Below are positions 53,522-62,023 of a stretch of DNA of 64,000 nt, piece after piece. The position numbers were made by a program, and so were the translations under genes. The notes beneath the pieces were generated by a model, which was given only the letters and a program-made list of their open reading frames with translations, was not told where the DNA came from and did not search any database. Source of the DNA: DSVQ01 sp964484765 (GTDB taxonomy: Bacteria; Planctomycetota; Planctomycetia; Planctomycetales; Planctomycetaceae); contig CAZAGI010000010.1 in NCBI GenBank assembly GCA_964484765.1, positions 82,959-146,958 on the forward strand, in the 5' to 3' direction. Numbering within the stretch: the first letter of the stretch is position 1; every line of letters begins with the position of its first letter.

Positions 53522-54069
53522 CGAACGTGGTATCCCAGCCCTCACGCCCGCGGCGCTTGGAATTCCGGTTGCGCCAGGGCACTCCGCGGTTGATGTTGCC
53601 ACTCGCGTCGTGGATCGGTGTGATGTTGCTGCTGATGGGCTTGACGCTCTTCTCCATTCCGACTACGGCGACGGAGGCCGAATCCGTTTCGCTGCTGCCC
53701 AGTGACTCAGCACACGCAACCCTGACAGCCGGTCGATTGGCCGATATCCGGGTGCGATTGATGTCCGATGTCGACGGAAACCTGAAGGAAATCACGGTCG
53801 GGCAATACTCGGTTGGCAACGACGCCGCGGCGTTTGAACGGCTGAATGCCGAACTGTTGCGGATGCTTGGACGCTCCAGAAATCCTTTTTCACAACCGGT
53901 CGAGATTGAGATCGATGCGGACTATGAACTGCGCTACGAATATGTGATTCGCGCCGTAGCGGCCTGCAGCGGACACGTCGATCCGCGGTCTGGGCAGCTA
54001 ATTCGATTTGTGGAGCGGATCCATTTCGCGCCGCCGCATCGCCCGCAAGATGTCGACGAGCGCGGATAG
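53518..54069 (+). CDS. ExbD/TolR-like protein 2
   Basis: A 183-residue protein whose ATG overlaps the upstream TGA by ATGA. It has a basic N terminus (RPRRLEFRLRQGTPR), one hydrophobic helix (LPLASWIGVMLLLMGLTLFSI) and a periplasmic part with 'DIRVRLMSDVDGNLKEITVGQY' and 'VEIEIDADYELRYEYVIRAVAACSG'. The layout matches ExbD-type proteins, but like its neighbour it has no acidic residue in the helix. Two ExbD copies next to one ExbB suggest a heteromeric complex. Confidence 0.7.
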   Translation: MTNVVSQPSRPRRLEFRLRQGTPRLMLPLASWIGVMLLLMGLTLFSIPTTATEAESVSLLPSDSAHATLTAGRLADIRVRLMSDVDGNLKEITVGQYSVGNDAAAFERLNAELLRMLGRSRNPFSQPVEIEIDADYELRYEYVIRAVAACSGHVDPRSGQLIRFVERIHFAPPHRPQDVDERG

Positions 54070-54237
54070 GCAAGAAAAGCCGTGGCTGGCGCGCCGCAGA
54101 GACAGATAACCTAAATTCCTTTCAAGACGGCACTTTACGCCGCGACGGGACGGCCGGTATCATGGGTGCAGCGCCGACGGACGTCGCATCAAGGGGGATT
54201 CTGCCGCGCGTCACTGTCTCGCGGAAAGCGGCTGGCG

Positions 54238-55629
54238 ATGTTTTGGGAACAGAAAATCCAGTATGCGGTTCTCTCCGACGTGGGATTTCGTCGGCAGAAC
54301 AATCAGGATTCGTGTTCCGTCGTCCTTGCACCCGATCGCGACAGCTGGCAGGAACGAGGACATTTGTTCGTCGTTGCCGACGGTATGGGCGGTCATGCGG
54401 TTGGTGAGCTTGCCAGCAAGATGGCTGTGGACATTATTCCGCACACGTTCGATAAGCTGCGCGAGCAACACCCCGTTGCGGCGCTCAAATCTGCGATCGA
54501 AAATGCCAACGCCGCCATCAACGAGCGTGGCTCGATGAATCGCGACTTCCTGCGGATGGGAACTACCTGTACAACGCTGGTGTTGAGCCCCCTGGGAGTC
54601 GTCATCGGACACGTCGGCGACAGCCGCGCGTATCGGATCCGTCGGCGGCAGATCGATCAGCTCACGCGCGACCATAGTCTGGTATGGGAACTGATCGAAC
54701 AGCGGAAAGTACATCCGCGTGATGCCGATCGCTTGTATCCGCGCAATGTCATCACCCGCTCGCTGGGACCGGAACCCCAGGTCAACGTTGATATCGAGGG
54801 TCCGGCGCCGGTCTATCCGGGCGACATATTCGTGCTCTGTTCCGACGGCTTAACGACACTCGTTAGCGATGCAGAACTGGGGATGATTGCGAACGAGCTG
54901 CCGCCGCCTGAAGCGTGCCGGTTGCTGGTGAACCTGGCGAACCTGCGGGGTGGGTCGGACAACATCACCGTGATTGTGATTCGCGCCGGCGAGGTCCCGC
55001 AGAATGCGTCCACGCCGGAAATCCCAACCCGCGATGACGGTGGCGGAAGTTGGGCCACATTCGTGTTGTGGTGCACGCTGGCCGTGTTGTTTCTCGTGGG
55101 GACCGGGTTGTTGGGGCTGACGGTGCACAAGCTGGTCGGCAGCATCATTCTCGTCGGTACGGTGATCGTTGCCGTGATTTCGTGTCTACGCGCTCGCCCC
55201 CTCGCCGCCGCGGACGAACGCTACGAAGAGACGGGTCATTCGACCATCGTTTGGCGTCCGTATCGAACCGCATCAGCGAAAATTACGCCGGATTTCGTCC
55301 ATATGCTGGCTAAAATGGAAGTGGAGTTGCACCACGCAGCAGTCGACGAGCGCTGGCCGATCGACTTTACCCAGCGCGAGGATGCCTTCAAGAAAACACA
55401 GCAAGCCCTAGGGGAGAAACAGTACGGGAGGGCGCTGCGCGAATGCGCCCGGGCGATTGACTTGTTGATGACCGGTGTGTTGTGGGAGCGCAAGCAATCG
55501 GCAAAGCCGGGCAAGCCGAAACCGAGCGACGCCAACATCAAGACGTCCGATGTACCGAACCCATCCGATTCTGTGAAAACGCCACCCCCGGCCAATCAGA
55601 AATCTCCCGAATCTGCGAGCAAATCATGA
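54238..55629 (+). CDS. PP2C-family Ser/Thr phosphatase with two membrane helices
   Basis: A 463-residue protein from ATG 54238. Residues 1-250 are a Stp/PrpC-type PP2C domain: 'SDVGFRRQNNQDS' (metal-binding Asp), 'FVVADGMGGHAVGE', 'TTCTTLVLSPLGVVIGHVGDSRAYR', 'VLCSDGLTTLV' and 'GGSDNITVIVI' complete the metal and phosphate sites. Two hydrophobic helices follow at about 271-317, then a helical region and a Lys/Pro/Ser-rich tail. It removes phosphate from Ser/Thr-phosphorylated proteins, the partner kinase being elsewhere. Its stop overlaps the next start (ATGA). Confidence 0.93.
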   Translation: MFWEQKIQYAVLSDVGFRRQNNQDSCSVVLAPDRDSWQERGHLFVVADGMGGHAVGELASKMAVDIIPHTFDKLREQHPVAALKSAIENANAAINERGSMNRDFLRMGTTCTTLVLSPLGVVIGHVGDSRAYRIRRRQIDQLTRDHSLVWELIEQRKVHPRDADRLYPRNVITRSLGPEPQVNVDIEGPAPVYPGDIFVLCSDGLTTLVSDAELGMIANELPPPEACRLLVNLANLRGGSDNITVIVIRAGEVPQNASTPEIPTRDDGGGSWATFVLWCTLAVLFLVGTGLLGLTVHKLVGSIILVGTVIVAVISCLRARPLAAADERYEETGHSTIVWRPYRTASAKITPDFVHMLAKMEVELHHAAVDERWPIDFTQREDAFKKTQQALGEKQYGRALRECARAIDLLMTGVLWERKQSAKPGKPKPSDANIKTSDVPNPSDSVKTPPPANQKSPESASKS

Positions 55630-56924
55630 CTGTTCCGGAATCGAGTGATCGCGAACGGGAATGCAGCCGTCGGCAGTTTCTCGGTCGCAGTGCATGTCAG
55701 GCGGCGACAGTGGCCGCTGGCATGGTGGCGCTCGCGCCGGCGGGTGAGACTGCGACTGCCCGAGTGCGGATCGCGATCATCGGAGTCCGCAACCGTGGGC
55801 GTGATTTGGCCGGTCTGTTTGCGGCGAATCCCCGGGCGGACGTTCGCGTGTTGTGTGATGTCGATCCCGCAGTCGTCGGGGGGGCAATCTCGACCGTGAC
55901 GGCGACCGGGGCTTCCGTTCCTCACATCGAGCACGATTTTCGCCGCGTGTTCGATCGCCCGGATATCGACGCCGTCGTGATCGCCACGCCCGATCATTGG
56001 CATGCCAGCCTCACGACGCAGGCCTGTACTGCTGAGAAGGACGTTTATGTCGAAGCACCGGCGACATGGTGTTTAGGCGAAGCCCTGCCGGCGCTCGCGG
56101 CGGCACAACGCTCTCAGCGAATCGTGCAGTGCGGCATTCAGGAACGCAGCAGCGACCATATCCGGGAAGCGGTGGACTTCCTTCATGCAGGAAAGCTTGG
56201 TGACGTTCGGTTTGCCCGTGCCTGGGTCGTGCACCGTCGCAAGCCCATCCCGCCCAAGACCAGCAGCCCGGCACCGGCCGGTGTCGACTACCAGTCCTGG
56301 CTCGGCCCAGCAGCCGAGCGGCCATTTAATCTCAATCGCTACCATTTCAACTGGCGGTGGTTCTGGGATTACGGCGGGGGCGAACTGGCCCATTGGGGCA
56401 CGCATTGGCTGGACGTCGCCCGTTGGGGGCTCGATGTCGAATGGCCGCAGCGCGTGTCCGCCAGCGGGATGATTGCCAGCGTTCACGACGCAGCGGAAAC
56501 GCCGGAGACGCTGACGGCCCAGTTCGTTTATCCGCAAGCGACGCTGATGTGGGAACATCGGCTGTCGTCAGGCTTCGGCGTGGAAGGACGCAGTACAGGA
56601 GTCGCGTTCCACGGCGAGCGCGGCGTCCTCGTTCTCGATCGCGGCGGTTGGCGGATCTACGACGGCGAACCCGCCGGTGCCACCGGTTCGGCGAGCCTGA
56701 TGCAGCAGCAGCACGTGGACAATTTTCTCACCTGCGTGCTGACCCGGCAACAACCCGCCTGCGACTTGTGGCAGGGAGTCGTTTCTGCCGGCCTCGCGCA
56801 TCTCGGAAACATCGCTTACCGCGTCGGCCACGAAATCCAATATGACCCCGTTCGCGGGAAGTGCGTGAACGATGCGCCGGCGACGGCACTCGCCCAGGGC
56901 CGTAAACACTCCGCCATGACGTGA
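55626..56924 (+). CDS. Gfo/Idh/MocA-family oxidoreductase with Tat signal
   Basis: A 432-residue protein. ATG 55626 overlaps the phosphatase stop. Tat signal: SRRQFLGRSACQAATVAAG. NAD-binding region 'RIAIIGVRNRGRDLAGLFAAN' and 'AVVIATPDHWHASLT', as in many planctomycete exported Gfo/Idh enzymes. The usual EKP motif, whose Lys is catalytic, reads EAP (Glu143-Ala144-Pro145). The later 'GGGELAHWGTHWLDVARW' keeps the His. It may be inactive or act differently. It is translationally coupled to the PP2C gene. Confidence 0.9.
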   Translation: MTVPESSDRERECSRRQFLGRSACQAATVAAGMVALAPAGETATARVRIAIIGVRNRGRDLAGLFAANPRADVRVLCDVDPAVVGGAISTVTATGASVPHIEHDFRRVFDRPDIDAVVIATPDHWHASLTTQACTAEKDVYVEAPATWCLGEALPALAAAQRSQRIVQCGIQERSSDHIREAVDFLHAGKLGDVRFARAWVVHRRKPIPPKTSSPAPAGVDYQSWLGPAAERPFNLNRYHFNWRWFWDYGGGELAHWGTHWLDVARWGLDVEWPQRVSASGMIASVHDAAETPETLTAQFVYPQATLMWEHRLSSGFGVEGRSTGVAFHGERGVLVLDRGGWRIYDGEPAGATGSASLMQQQHVDNFLTCVLTRQQPACDLWQGVVSAGLAHLGNIAYRVGHEIQYDPVRGKCVNDAPATALAQGRKHSAMT

Positions 56925-56967
56925 TCTCGATTCCTTCCAGACAAGACGCATTGACCGGAAGGAACCA

Positions 56968-56992
56968 GCCCGGCATGTTGAAAATGCCGGGC
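56968..56992. terminator. hairpin between convergent genes
   Basis: GCCCGGCAT-GTTGAAA-ATGCCGGGC is a perfect 9-bp stem with a 7-base loop, between the oxidoreductase gene and tadC, which converge. There is no T-tract, so terminator activity in either direction is inferred from position. Confidence 0.5.
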
Positions 56993-57005
56993 TTCAACTC
57001 GGTCG

Positions 57006-58247
57006 TTATGGCTGGACGACGTTGGGATCTGGGACCGGGCCTGCGCGACGGATTGCGTTGAGGCGGGCGATGGCATCGGAGCCTTGGTCAAGCGACGCGC
57101 GGCCGCCTTCGTAGAAGAATTTTGAGAGTTCCACGATCGCCGGTCCCAGCAGAAACAGATACACCGCGGGCATCAGGCAGAACACGGTCGGGAACAGCAA
57201 GCGGAACGTCGCGCGGTTTCCCTTTTCGTCGGTCCGTTGGCGCAAACTTTCCCGCATGGTATCGGAGTAGGACGTCAACGCTTCGGTCACACTCGTTCCC
57301 ATGCGCTCGGTCTGATTGATCAGCGATGTGAAGGAATGCACTTCGGGGATGTCGATCCGTTTGCTGAAGTTGTCGAGCGCTGTCGGCAAACCGGCCAGCG
57401 ATGCTTGCTCAGTGACAATTCGCAGTTCTTGAGCCAGCGCCGGGTATGGGCCGCGGAGATCGCGCAGAATGCGGCGTAGCGAATCGGTAATGGTCAAGCC
57501 CTGGCTCACGCACATGTTCAGCATGTCGAGCAGGTCGGGCATCCCCTGTTCAATTTGACTGCGACGATCGGCCGCTTTGCCGCGCACGTACAGGCGGGGA
57601 AATGCCCAGCCGAGCAGGGGCAATGCGACGATCGAAATCACGGCCAGCCATTCATACTGCTGCGGAACCATCAGCAGAGCGACGCCCCCGATGACGAGCC
57701 CCAGCATCATCAGCAGATAGCGCGTCGCCGCCATGTTCTCAAAAGCGTGCGGTTGGTAGAACCCAGCGGTCGCGAGTTCCTTCCGGGCTTCGTCCTGACG
57801 CCGTTCCGAGTCGGGCAGCATCGACGCCAGCGCGGGCGTGAGTCCGCCATACGCATAGTCATCGGTGCGAATCGACGGAACGTCCGCGGGGCGAATAAAT
57901 GGCAGGGGCTTGTTTTGAACTTGAGGCAACGAAGCCAGCGACCGTTCCCAAGATGGCAATGACGACGGGCTAGCTGCGGTTGCCGCGACGACCGGCGCTG
58001 GGGCGACGACCTCCGGCGATTTCAGGATGGATACCGCGGGGACGGGAGGAACCTCTGGCACCGGGACCGCTCGCGCTGGTTCCACTGGCTGGCGTTCGCG
58101 CGGCGGACGAGGCTCTGCTGCCGGCGTGCGGCGTGCGGTGCGATCGAGTCGATCCACCTGCCGTTTCTGCCAGATGCGAAACAACAGCCACACAATGACC
58201 ACGCCTGAGACGACGTAGAAGGCAGATAACATCCAGGGGGGAAACAT
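57006..58247 (-). CDS. tadC: Tad pilus inner-membrane platform protein TadC (T2SSF domain)
   Basis: A 413-residue protein. One N-terminal helix (MLSAFYVVSGVVIVWLLF) is followed by a long Pro/Ala-rich linker (about 35-105), then two helices near 175-215, and a T2SSF domain with 'LDMLNMCVSQGLTITDSLRRILRDL', 'GTSVTEALTSYSDTMRESLRQR' and a final helix. TadC is one of two platform proteins of the Tad/Flp pilus assembly machine. The Pro-rich linker makes it longer than typical TadC (about 300). Confidence 0.88.
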   Translation of the reverse strand: MFPPWMLSAFYVVSGVVIVWLLFRIWQKRQVDRLDRTARRTPAAEPRPPRERQPVEPARAVPVPEVPPVPAVSILKSPEVVAPAPVVAATAASPSSLPSWERSLASLPQVQNKPLPFIRPADVPSIRTDDYAYGGLTPALASMLPDSERRQDEARKELATAGFYQPHAFENMAATRYLLMMLGLVIGGVALLMVPQQYEWLAVISIVALPLLGWAFPRLYVRGKAADRRSQIEQGMPDLLDMLNMCVSQGLTITDSLRRILRDLRGPYPALAQELRIVTEQASLAGLPTALDNFSKRIDIPEVHSFTSLINQTERMGTSVTEALTSYSDTMRESLRQRTDEKGNRATFRLLFPTVFCLMPAVYLFLLGPAIVELSKFFYEGGRASLDQGSDAIARLNAIRRAGPVPDPNVVQP

Positions 58248-58286
58248 GGTTCTCTCCCGTCTTGGCGGGGGGATAAGTTCAGGGGA

Positions 58287-59144
58287 TCAGGTGCGTTCAC
58301 TGTCGCGCAGAATGCGGAATACCCACAACGCGCCGATGATTTCCAGCGCGACCGCAGCCAAAGTGGCATTGCGGCCCCACGTGGAACCAAGCAGCTTCGA
58401 GAAGTAGTCCGGATCACGAAACAGGAAGAACGTCAGCACGGCGGGAGGGATGAGCACCATCAAAATCGCTGTCGCGCGACTCGCGGCCGTCGCGGCCCGC
58501 AAACGTCCCAGGAACAACAATCGGTCGCGGACGGTCTGCGACAGTCGTGTCAGCACCGTCACCAGGTCACCGCCGGTTTGCTGTTGCACGACGAGAGTGG
58601 TCCGGAGCAGATTCAACGTCATCAGCCCGGTGCGATACGGCAAGTCGGCCATTGCATCGTGCAGCGACACACCCATTTCCAACCGCTTTGATGCCAACCG
58701 AAATTCCGTGCCCAGTGGTTGCGGCGTGTCGGTGGCCACCATTTGCAGGCATTGTTCCACACTGCGGCCGGTTTTCGCCGCCCGGGCCAGTTCTTCGAGC
58801 ATCGGCGGTAGTTGTTGCATCAAGAGCGTTTGCCGGCGCGACCGGGCGAACATCGCCGTGCCGATAGGGACCAGAAAGCCCATCATCCCGGCGAACGCGG
58901 TCGTCAGCAGGTTCTCATGAATCACGAACACGACGCCGCCGAACGTGATCGCGCTGAGAATACACAGCAGTAACACCACGGTGGGCGACAACCCCCAGCC
59001 GCACTGCAGCATGAGTGTGTCGAACCAGCTGTTGATGCGATCGGAAGTATCCACGTCACGACCGGTGCCGAATTGATCCTGATCTTTCAGGATCCCGGCG
59101 AACTCCGGCCGAGGCTCAATGACGGTGGAGAAAGTGGCTGCCAT
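58287..59144 (-). CDS. tadB: Tad pilus inner-membrane platform protein TadB (T2SSF domain)
   Basis: A 285-residue protein with helices near 50-90 and at the C terminus. The T2SSF domain has 'MLEELARAAKTGRSVEQCLQMVA', 'RLASKRLEMGVSLHDAMADL' and 'LVTVLTRLSQTVRDRL'. Partner of TadC in the pilus platform; its stop lies 39 bases before the tadC start. A repeat-filled gap separates it from tadA. Confidence 0.88.
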   Translation of the reverse strand: MAATFSTVIEPRPEFAGILKDQDQFGTGRDVDTSDRINSWFDTLMLQCGWGLSPTVVLLLCILSAITFGGVVFVIHENLLTTAFAGMMGFLVPIGTAMFARSRRQTLLMQQLPPMLEELARAAKTGRSVEQCLQMVATDTPQPLGTEFRLASKRLEMGVSLHDAMADLPYRTGLMTLNLLRTTLVVQQQTGGDLVTVLTRLSQTVRDRLLFLGRLRAATAASRATAILMVLIPPAVLTFFLFRDPDYFSKLLGSTWGRNATLAAVALEIIGALWVFRILRDSERT

Positions 59145-59167
59145 TTCAGTGATCCGATGCAGTGGTC

Positions 59168-59305
59168 AAGTTCCAAATTCCAAAATCCAAGTTCCAAACG
59201 AAGATGTCAGCACGTTCGTCAGATCAGAGTTTGTCTTTGTCCTCGTTTGGAATTTCTCTCCCTGGAACTTAATTGGAATTTGGCCTTTGGAACTTGGAAT
59301 TTCTC
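59168..59305. repeat. imperfect inverted repeat between tadA and tadB
   Basis: AAGTTCCAAATTCCAAAATC and following words (59168-59201) are mirrored by TCGTTTGGAATTTCTCTCCC ... AACTTGGAATTTCTC (59243-59305). Arms are made of TTCCAAA/TTTGGAA words with insertions. It interrupts an otherwise tight operon. Confidence 0.65.
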
Positions 59306-59307
59306 TA

Positions 59308-60648
59308 CTAAAGAACGCGCGGTCGGTATTCCGTCTTGGTTGCCAGTTCGCGAGCGGAGAACATCATCGCGGGAACATCGAAACCGCGTGCGGTCAATCG
59401 CTTCAGCGCCTGCGGTTCATAACCTGTGGCGTAGAACGCGCCGCGGCTCTTGCCGTCGCTGTCGATGCCAGCCATGCGATAGACGAAAATGTCTTCGATT
59501 TGATAGAGCCCGTCCTGACAGCCGCAGAGTTCCGAGATGCGGATGACTTTACGTTCGCCGGTGCTGAGGCGCGCCATATGGACCAGCGTCTGGACCGCGG
59601 AGGCGATGTATTGCCGGGCGATGAGCGTGGGGAGTTCGACGCCGGAGAGCGCGATCATCAATTCCATGCGGTCGAGTGCGTCGCGGGTTTCGTTGGCGTG
59701 TACGGTACTCATCGAACCGTCGTGGCCGGTGTTCATGGCTTGCAGCATGTCGAGCACTTCGCCGCCGCGGGCTTCGCCAACGATGATGCGGTCCGGCCGC
59801 ATGCGGAGGCTGTTCTTGAGCAGGTCACGCTGCGAGATTTCCCCGCGGCCTTCGACGTTGGGCGGGCGGGTTTCGAGTGCCACGACGTCTTTTTGCTGCA
59901 ACTGCAGTTCGGCCGTCTGTTCGATAGTGACGACACGTTCGGTCTCGGGAATGAAGCGGCTCAGGTTGTTGAGCAGTGTCGTCTTCCCGGCACCCGTCCC
60001 GCCGGACACCACGACATTCATGCGGCCGCGCACGCTGGCAATCAGGAAGTCCGCCATTTCCGGCGTGAGGCTGCCCATTTTGACCATGTCTTCGAGGACG
60101 ATCGCCCGATTCTTGAACCGGCGGATGGACACCGTCGGGCCACGCAGTGCGAGCGGTGGAATCACGGCGTTCAACCGCGAACCGTCCGGCAGTTTTGCGT
60201 CCACCATCGGCGAAACTTCGTCGATGCGACGACCGGCGCGACCGACCAGGCGCTGAATGAAGTGCAGCAGGTGCGCGTCGTCGGCAAAGCGGATGTCGGT
60301 CCGTTCGAGACGGCCGTTCCGTTCGACGAACACGCTGTCCGGTCCGTTGATCAGCACATCGCTGATGTCGAGATCGTTCATCAACGGCTCAATGGGACCG
60401 AAACCGTAGATTTCGTCCATGATCTCGCGGACCATGACCTCGCGGTCTTCGCCCGAAAGATTGACCGATTGTTGCGAACACAGATGCGCGGCCAACGAAC
60501 GGAGTTGCGAGCGGAGTTCACGCTCGGGAAGTTCGCCCGCTTTGGACAGATCGATCGCGTCCACCATCTGCCGATGCAGACGCGTCTTCAGCATCTGAAA
60601 CGCTTGACGAGGATCCATCACAGGGGAAGCAGCGGATTCGGCAATCAT
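59308..60648 (-). CDS. tadA: Tad pilus assembly ATPase TadA/CpaF
   Basis: A 446-residue secretion ATPase. ATG 60648 (MIAESAASPVMD) is preferred to 60687. Motifs: 'GPIEPLMNDLDISDVLINGPDSVFVE', Walker A 'VSGGTGAGKTTLLNNL', the Asp box 'VTIEQTAELQLQ', Walker B 'RPDRIIVGEARGGEVLDMLQAMNTGHDGS' and the His box 'STVHANETRDALDRME'. It energises extension, and in some systems retraction, of Flp pili. The gene order in this locus is TadE, CpaB, TadG-like, TadA, TadB, TadC. Confidence 0.95.
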   Translation of the reverse strand: MIAESAASPVMDPRQAFQMLKTRLHRQMVDAIDLSKAGELPERELRSQLRSLAAHLCSQQSVNLSGEDREVMVREIMDEIYGFGPIEPLMNDLDISDVLINGPDSVFVERNGRLERTDIRFADDAHLLHFIQRLVGRAGRRIDEVSPMVDAKLPDGSRLNAVIPPLALRGPTVSIRRFKNRAIVLEDMVKMGSLTPEMADFLIASVRGRMNVVVSGGTGAGKTTLLNNLSRFIPETERVVTIEQTAELQLQQKDVVALETRPPNVEGRGEISQRDLLKNSLRMRPDRIIVGEARGGEVLDMLQAMNTGHDGSMSTVHANETRDALDRMELMIALSGVELPTLIARQYIASAVQTLVHMARLSTGERKVIRISELCGCQDGLYQIEDIFVYRMAGIDSDGKSRGAFYATGYEPQALKRLTARGFDVPAMMFSARELATKTEYRPRVL

Positions 60649-60715
60649 GATGTCCGCGTTCTCTCTTGAAGTTCGATTCTGCAACAATGACCGTGGGCGA
60701 TCATCCCACCGGCAA

Positions 60716-61915
60716 TCAGTGATTCAGTTCCAGTCGATACAGGTAACGATTTCCTTCGTCCAGCGACGATGGATTGGTCTCGGCGATCGCCATGCGGCTG
60801 GTCATCACCGTGGGCTGGACAATCAATTGGCAACGGCCGTCCGGCAGATCATTCACCGTCAACAATCGAATCGCCACGAATTCCACGCATGCCGCTTGCT
60901 GATATCCGTTCTTGCCTACAGGCGTGGCTTGTGAATACAGCAAGACAACTCGCTGCGCACCCAGGTGTTCTTCCAGCGCAGTGCGTTCGCGGCCGTCGAG
61001 CTGCGGCACCGAAGGGAAGGCGGTGCTGCCGCCGGAGAGCCGTAGTTCACCGCCGTGTGTTTCGAGCTGTTCGCGCGTCAAACCGAGCAGCATCTGTTGC
61101 TCGACGAGTGCGGGATCGAGGTTGGTACCAAGATCGAGAAGTTGCAGGTTGGCATCGGTCGCCGGGCCGCCGCGCTTGGCGGTGATCAGCGCCAGCTCGG
61201 GAATGCCGTCGGGTTGCATGATCACAACGTGGCGTTGGTTGTCGTAGCCGTATTGATCCGTCCCTTGCCGATCTTCGATGGCGGTCTGCCAGGTGTCTTT
61301 GCGTTTACCGGCGGGGTCGAGCTGCCAGATCGCCAAGGGGAGGACAGGGGCCGCAACGTCAGCGAACGGGCGAATCCCCACGATGTGGTTGTTGAGCCGG
61401 ACAGAGACATCGGCCACAACGTCGCCAAAGGGCCGGCGGGTGAGTTCCCGCATGAACAAGGCGACCGGGTTGCCGCGATATCGCGTTCGCTGGGCGTGGA
61501 TCCACACTTCGGTGGGATCGCGATCGGTTTCGACGATTTCCGTGGCTTGTCCCGGATCATGGGACGGCTGTTGCTTCACGAATCGTAGATCGCCGCCGTG
61601 GACGTCGAGGTGAATCGGTCCGCCGGCGACCAGGTTCTGCGCGGCAATGTCCTCCGCGGCATACCGTGCCTGGTCGAGCAAAGCGGCTGCCGCTTGTGGA
61701 CTGATAAGACGTGCATCGGACGCGAGTTCCCGTCCGGCCGCAAAGGCGGCGGCTTCGGCGGCGGCGGTCAATTCCAGCTTCGCACTCGACAGCCACAGGC
61801 GATCGATGATCAGCGCGATCCCGAGCATTGCCACGAGCAGCGCAACGGCCACCATCGGCGTGGTCAAACCACGACGGCGGTCATTGGGGTGCAGCGAGTG
61901 TCGGCGTCGATCCAT
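60716..61915 (-). CDS. TadG-like pilus-associated protein (Flp pilus-assembly)
   Basis: A 399-residue protein with a basic start and one hydrophobic helix (RRGLTTPMVAVALLVAMLGIALIID) followed by 'AKLELTAAAEAAAFAAGRELA', the typical start of TadE/TadG-like pseudopilins processed by prepilin peptidase. The long periplasmic region (about 70-399) has no clear family. It lies between cpaB and tadA. A TadG-like role is inferred from the N terminus and position. Confidence 0.75.
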   Translation of the reverse strand: MDRRRHSLHPNDRRRGLTTPMVAVALLVAMLGIALIIDRLWLSSAKLELTAAAEAAAFAAGRELASDARLISPQAAAALLDQARYAAEDIAAQNLVAGGPIHLDVHGGDLRFVKQQPSHDPGQATEIVETDRDPTEVWIHAQRTRYRGNPVALFMRELTRRPFGDVVADVSVRLNNHIVGIRPFADVAAPVLPLAIWQLDPAGKRKDTWQTAIEDRQGTDQYGYDNQRHVVIMQPDGIPELALITAKRGGPATDANLQLLDLGTNLDPALVEQQMLLGLTREQLETHGGELRLSGGSTAFPSVPQLDGRERTALEEHLGAQRVVLLYSQATPVGKNGYQQAACVEFVAIRLLTVNDLPDGRCQLIVQPTVMTSRMAIAETNPSSLDEGNRYLYRLELNH

Positions 61916-62023
61916 CGGCGTTGCATCGAGGGGGAGCAGGTCGAGTCAATCAAAGCGATCGAACGGCGGACGGTGTTTCCGAGGGAACGGAGCACACGCG
62001 ACCGCCGTCAATTCGGGAAGGAA

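Noticed and set aside
59119..60669. A 516-codon plus-strand open frame
   Set aside because: Antisense to tadA; the Walker motifs are on the minus strand.
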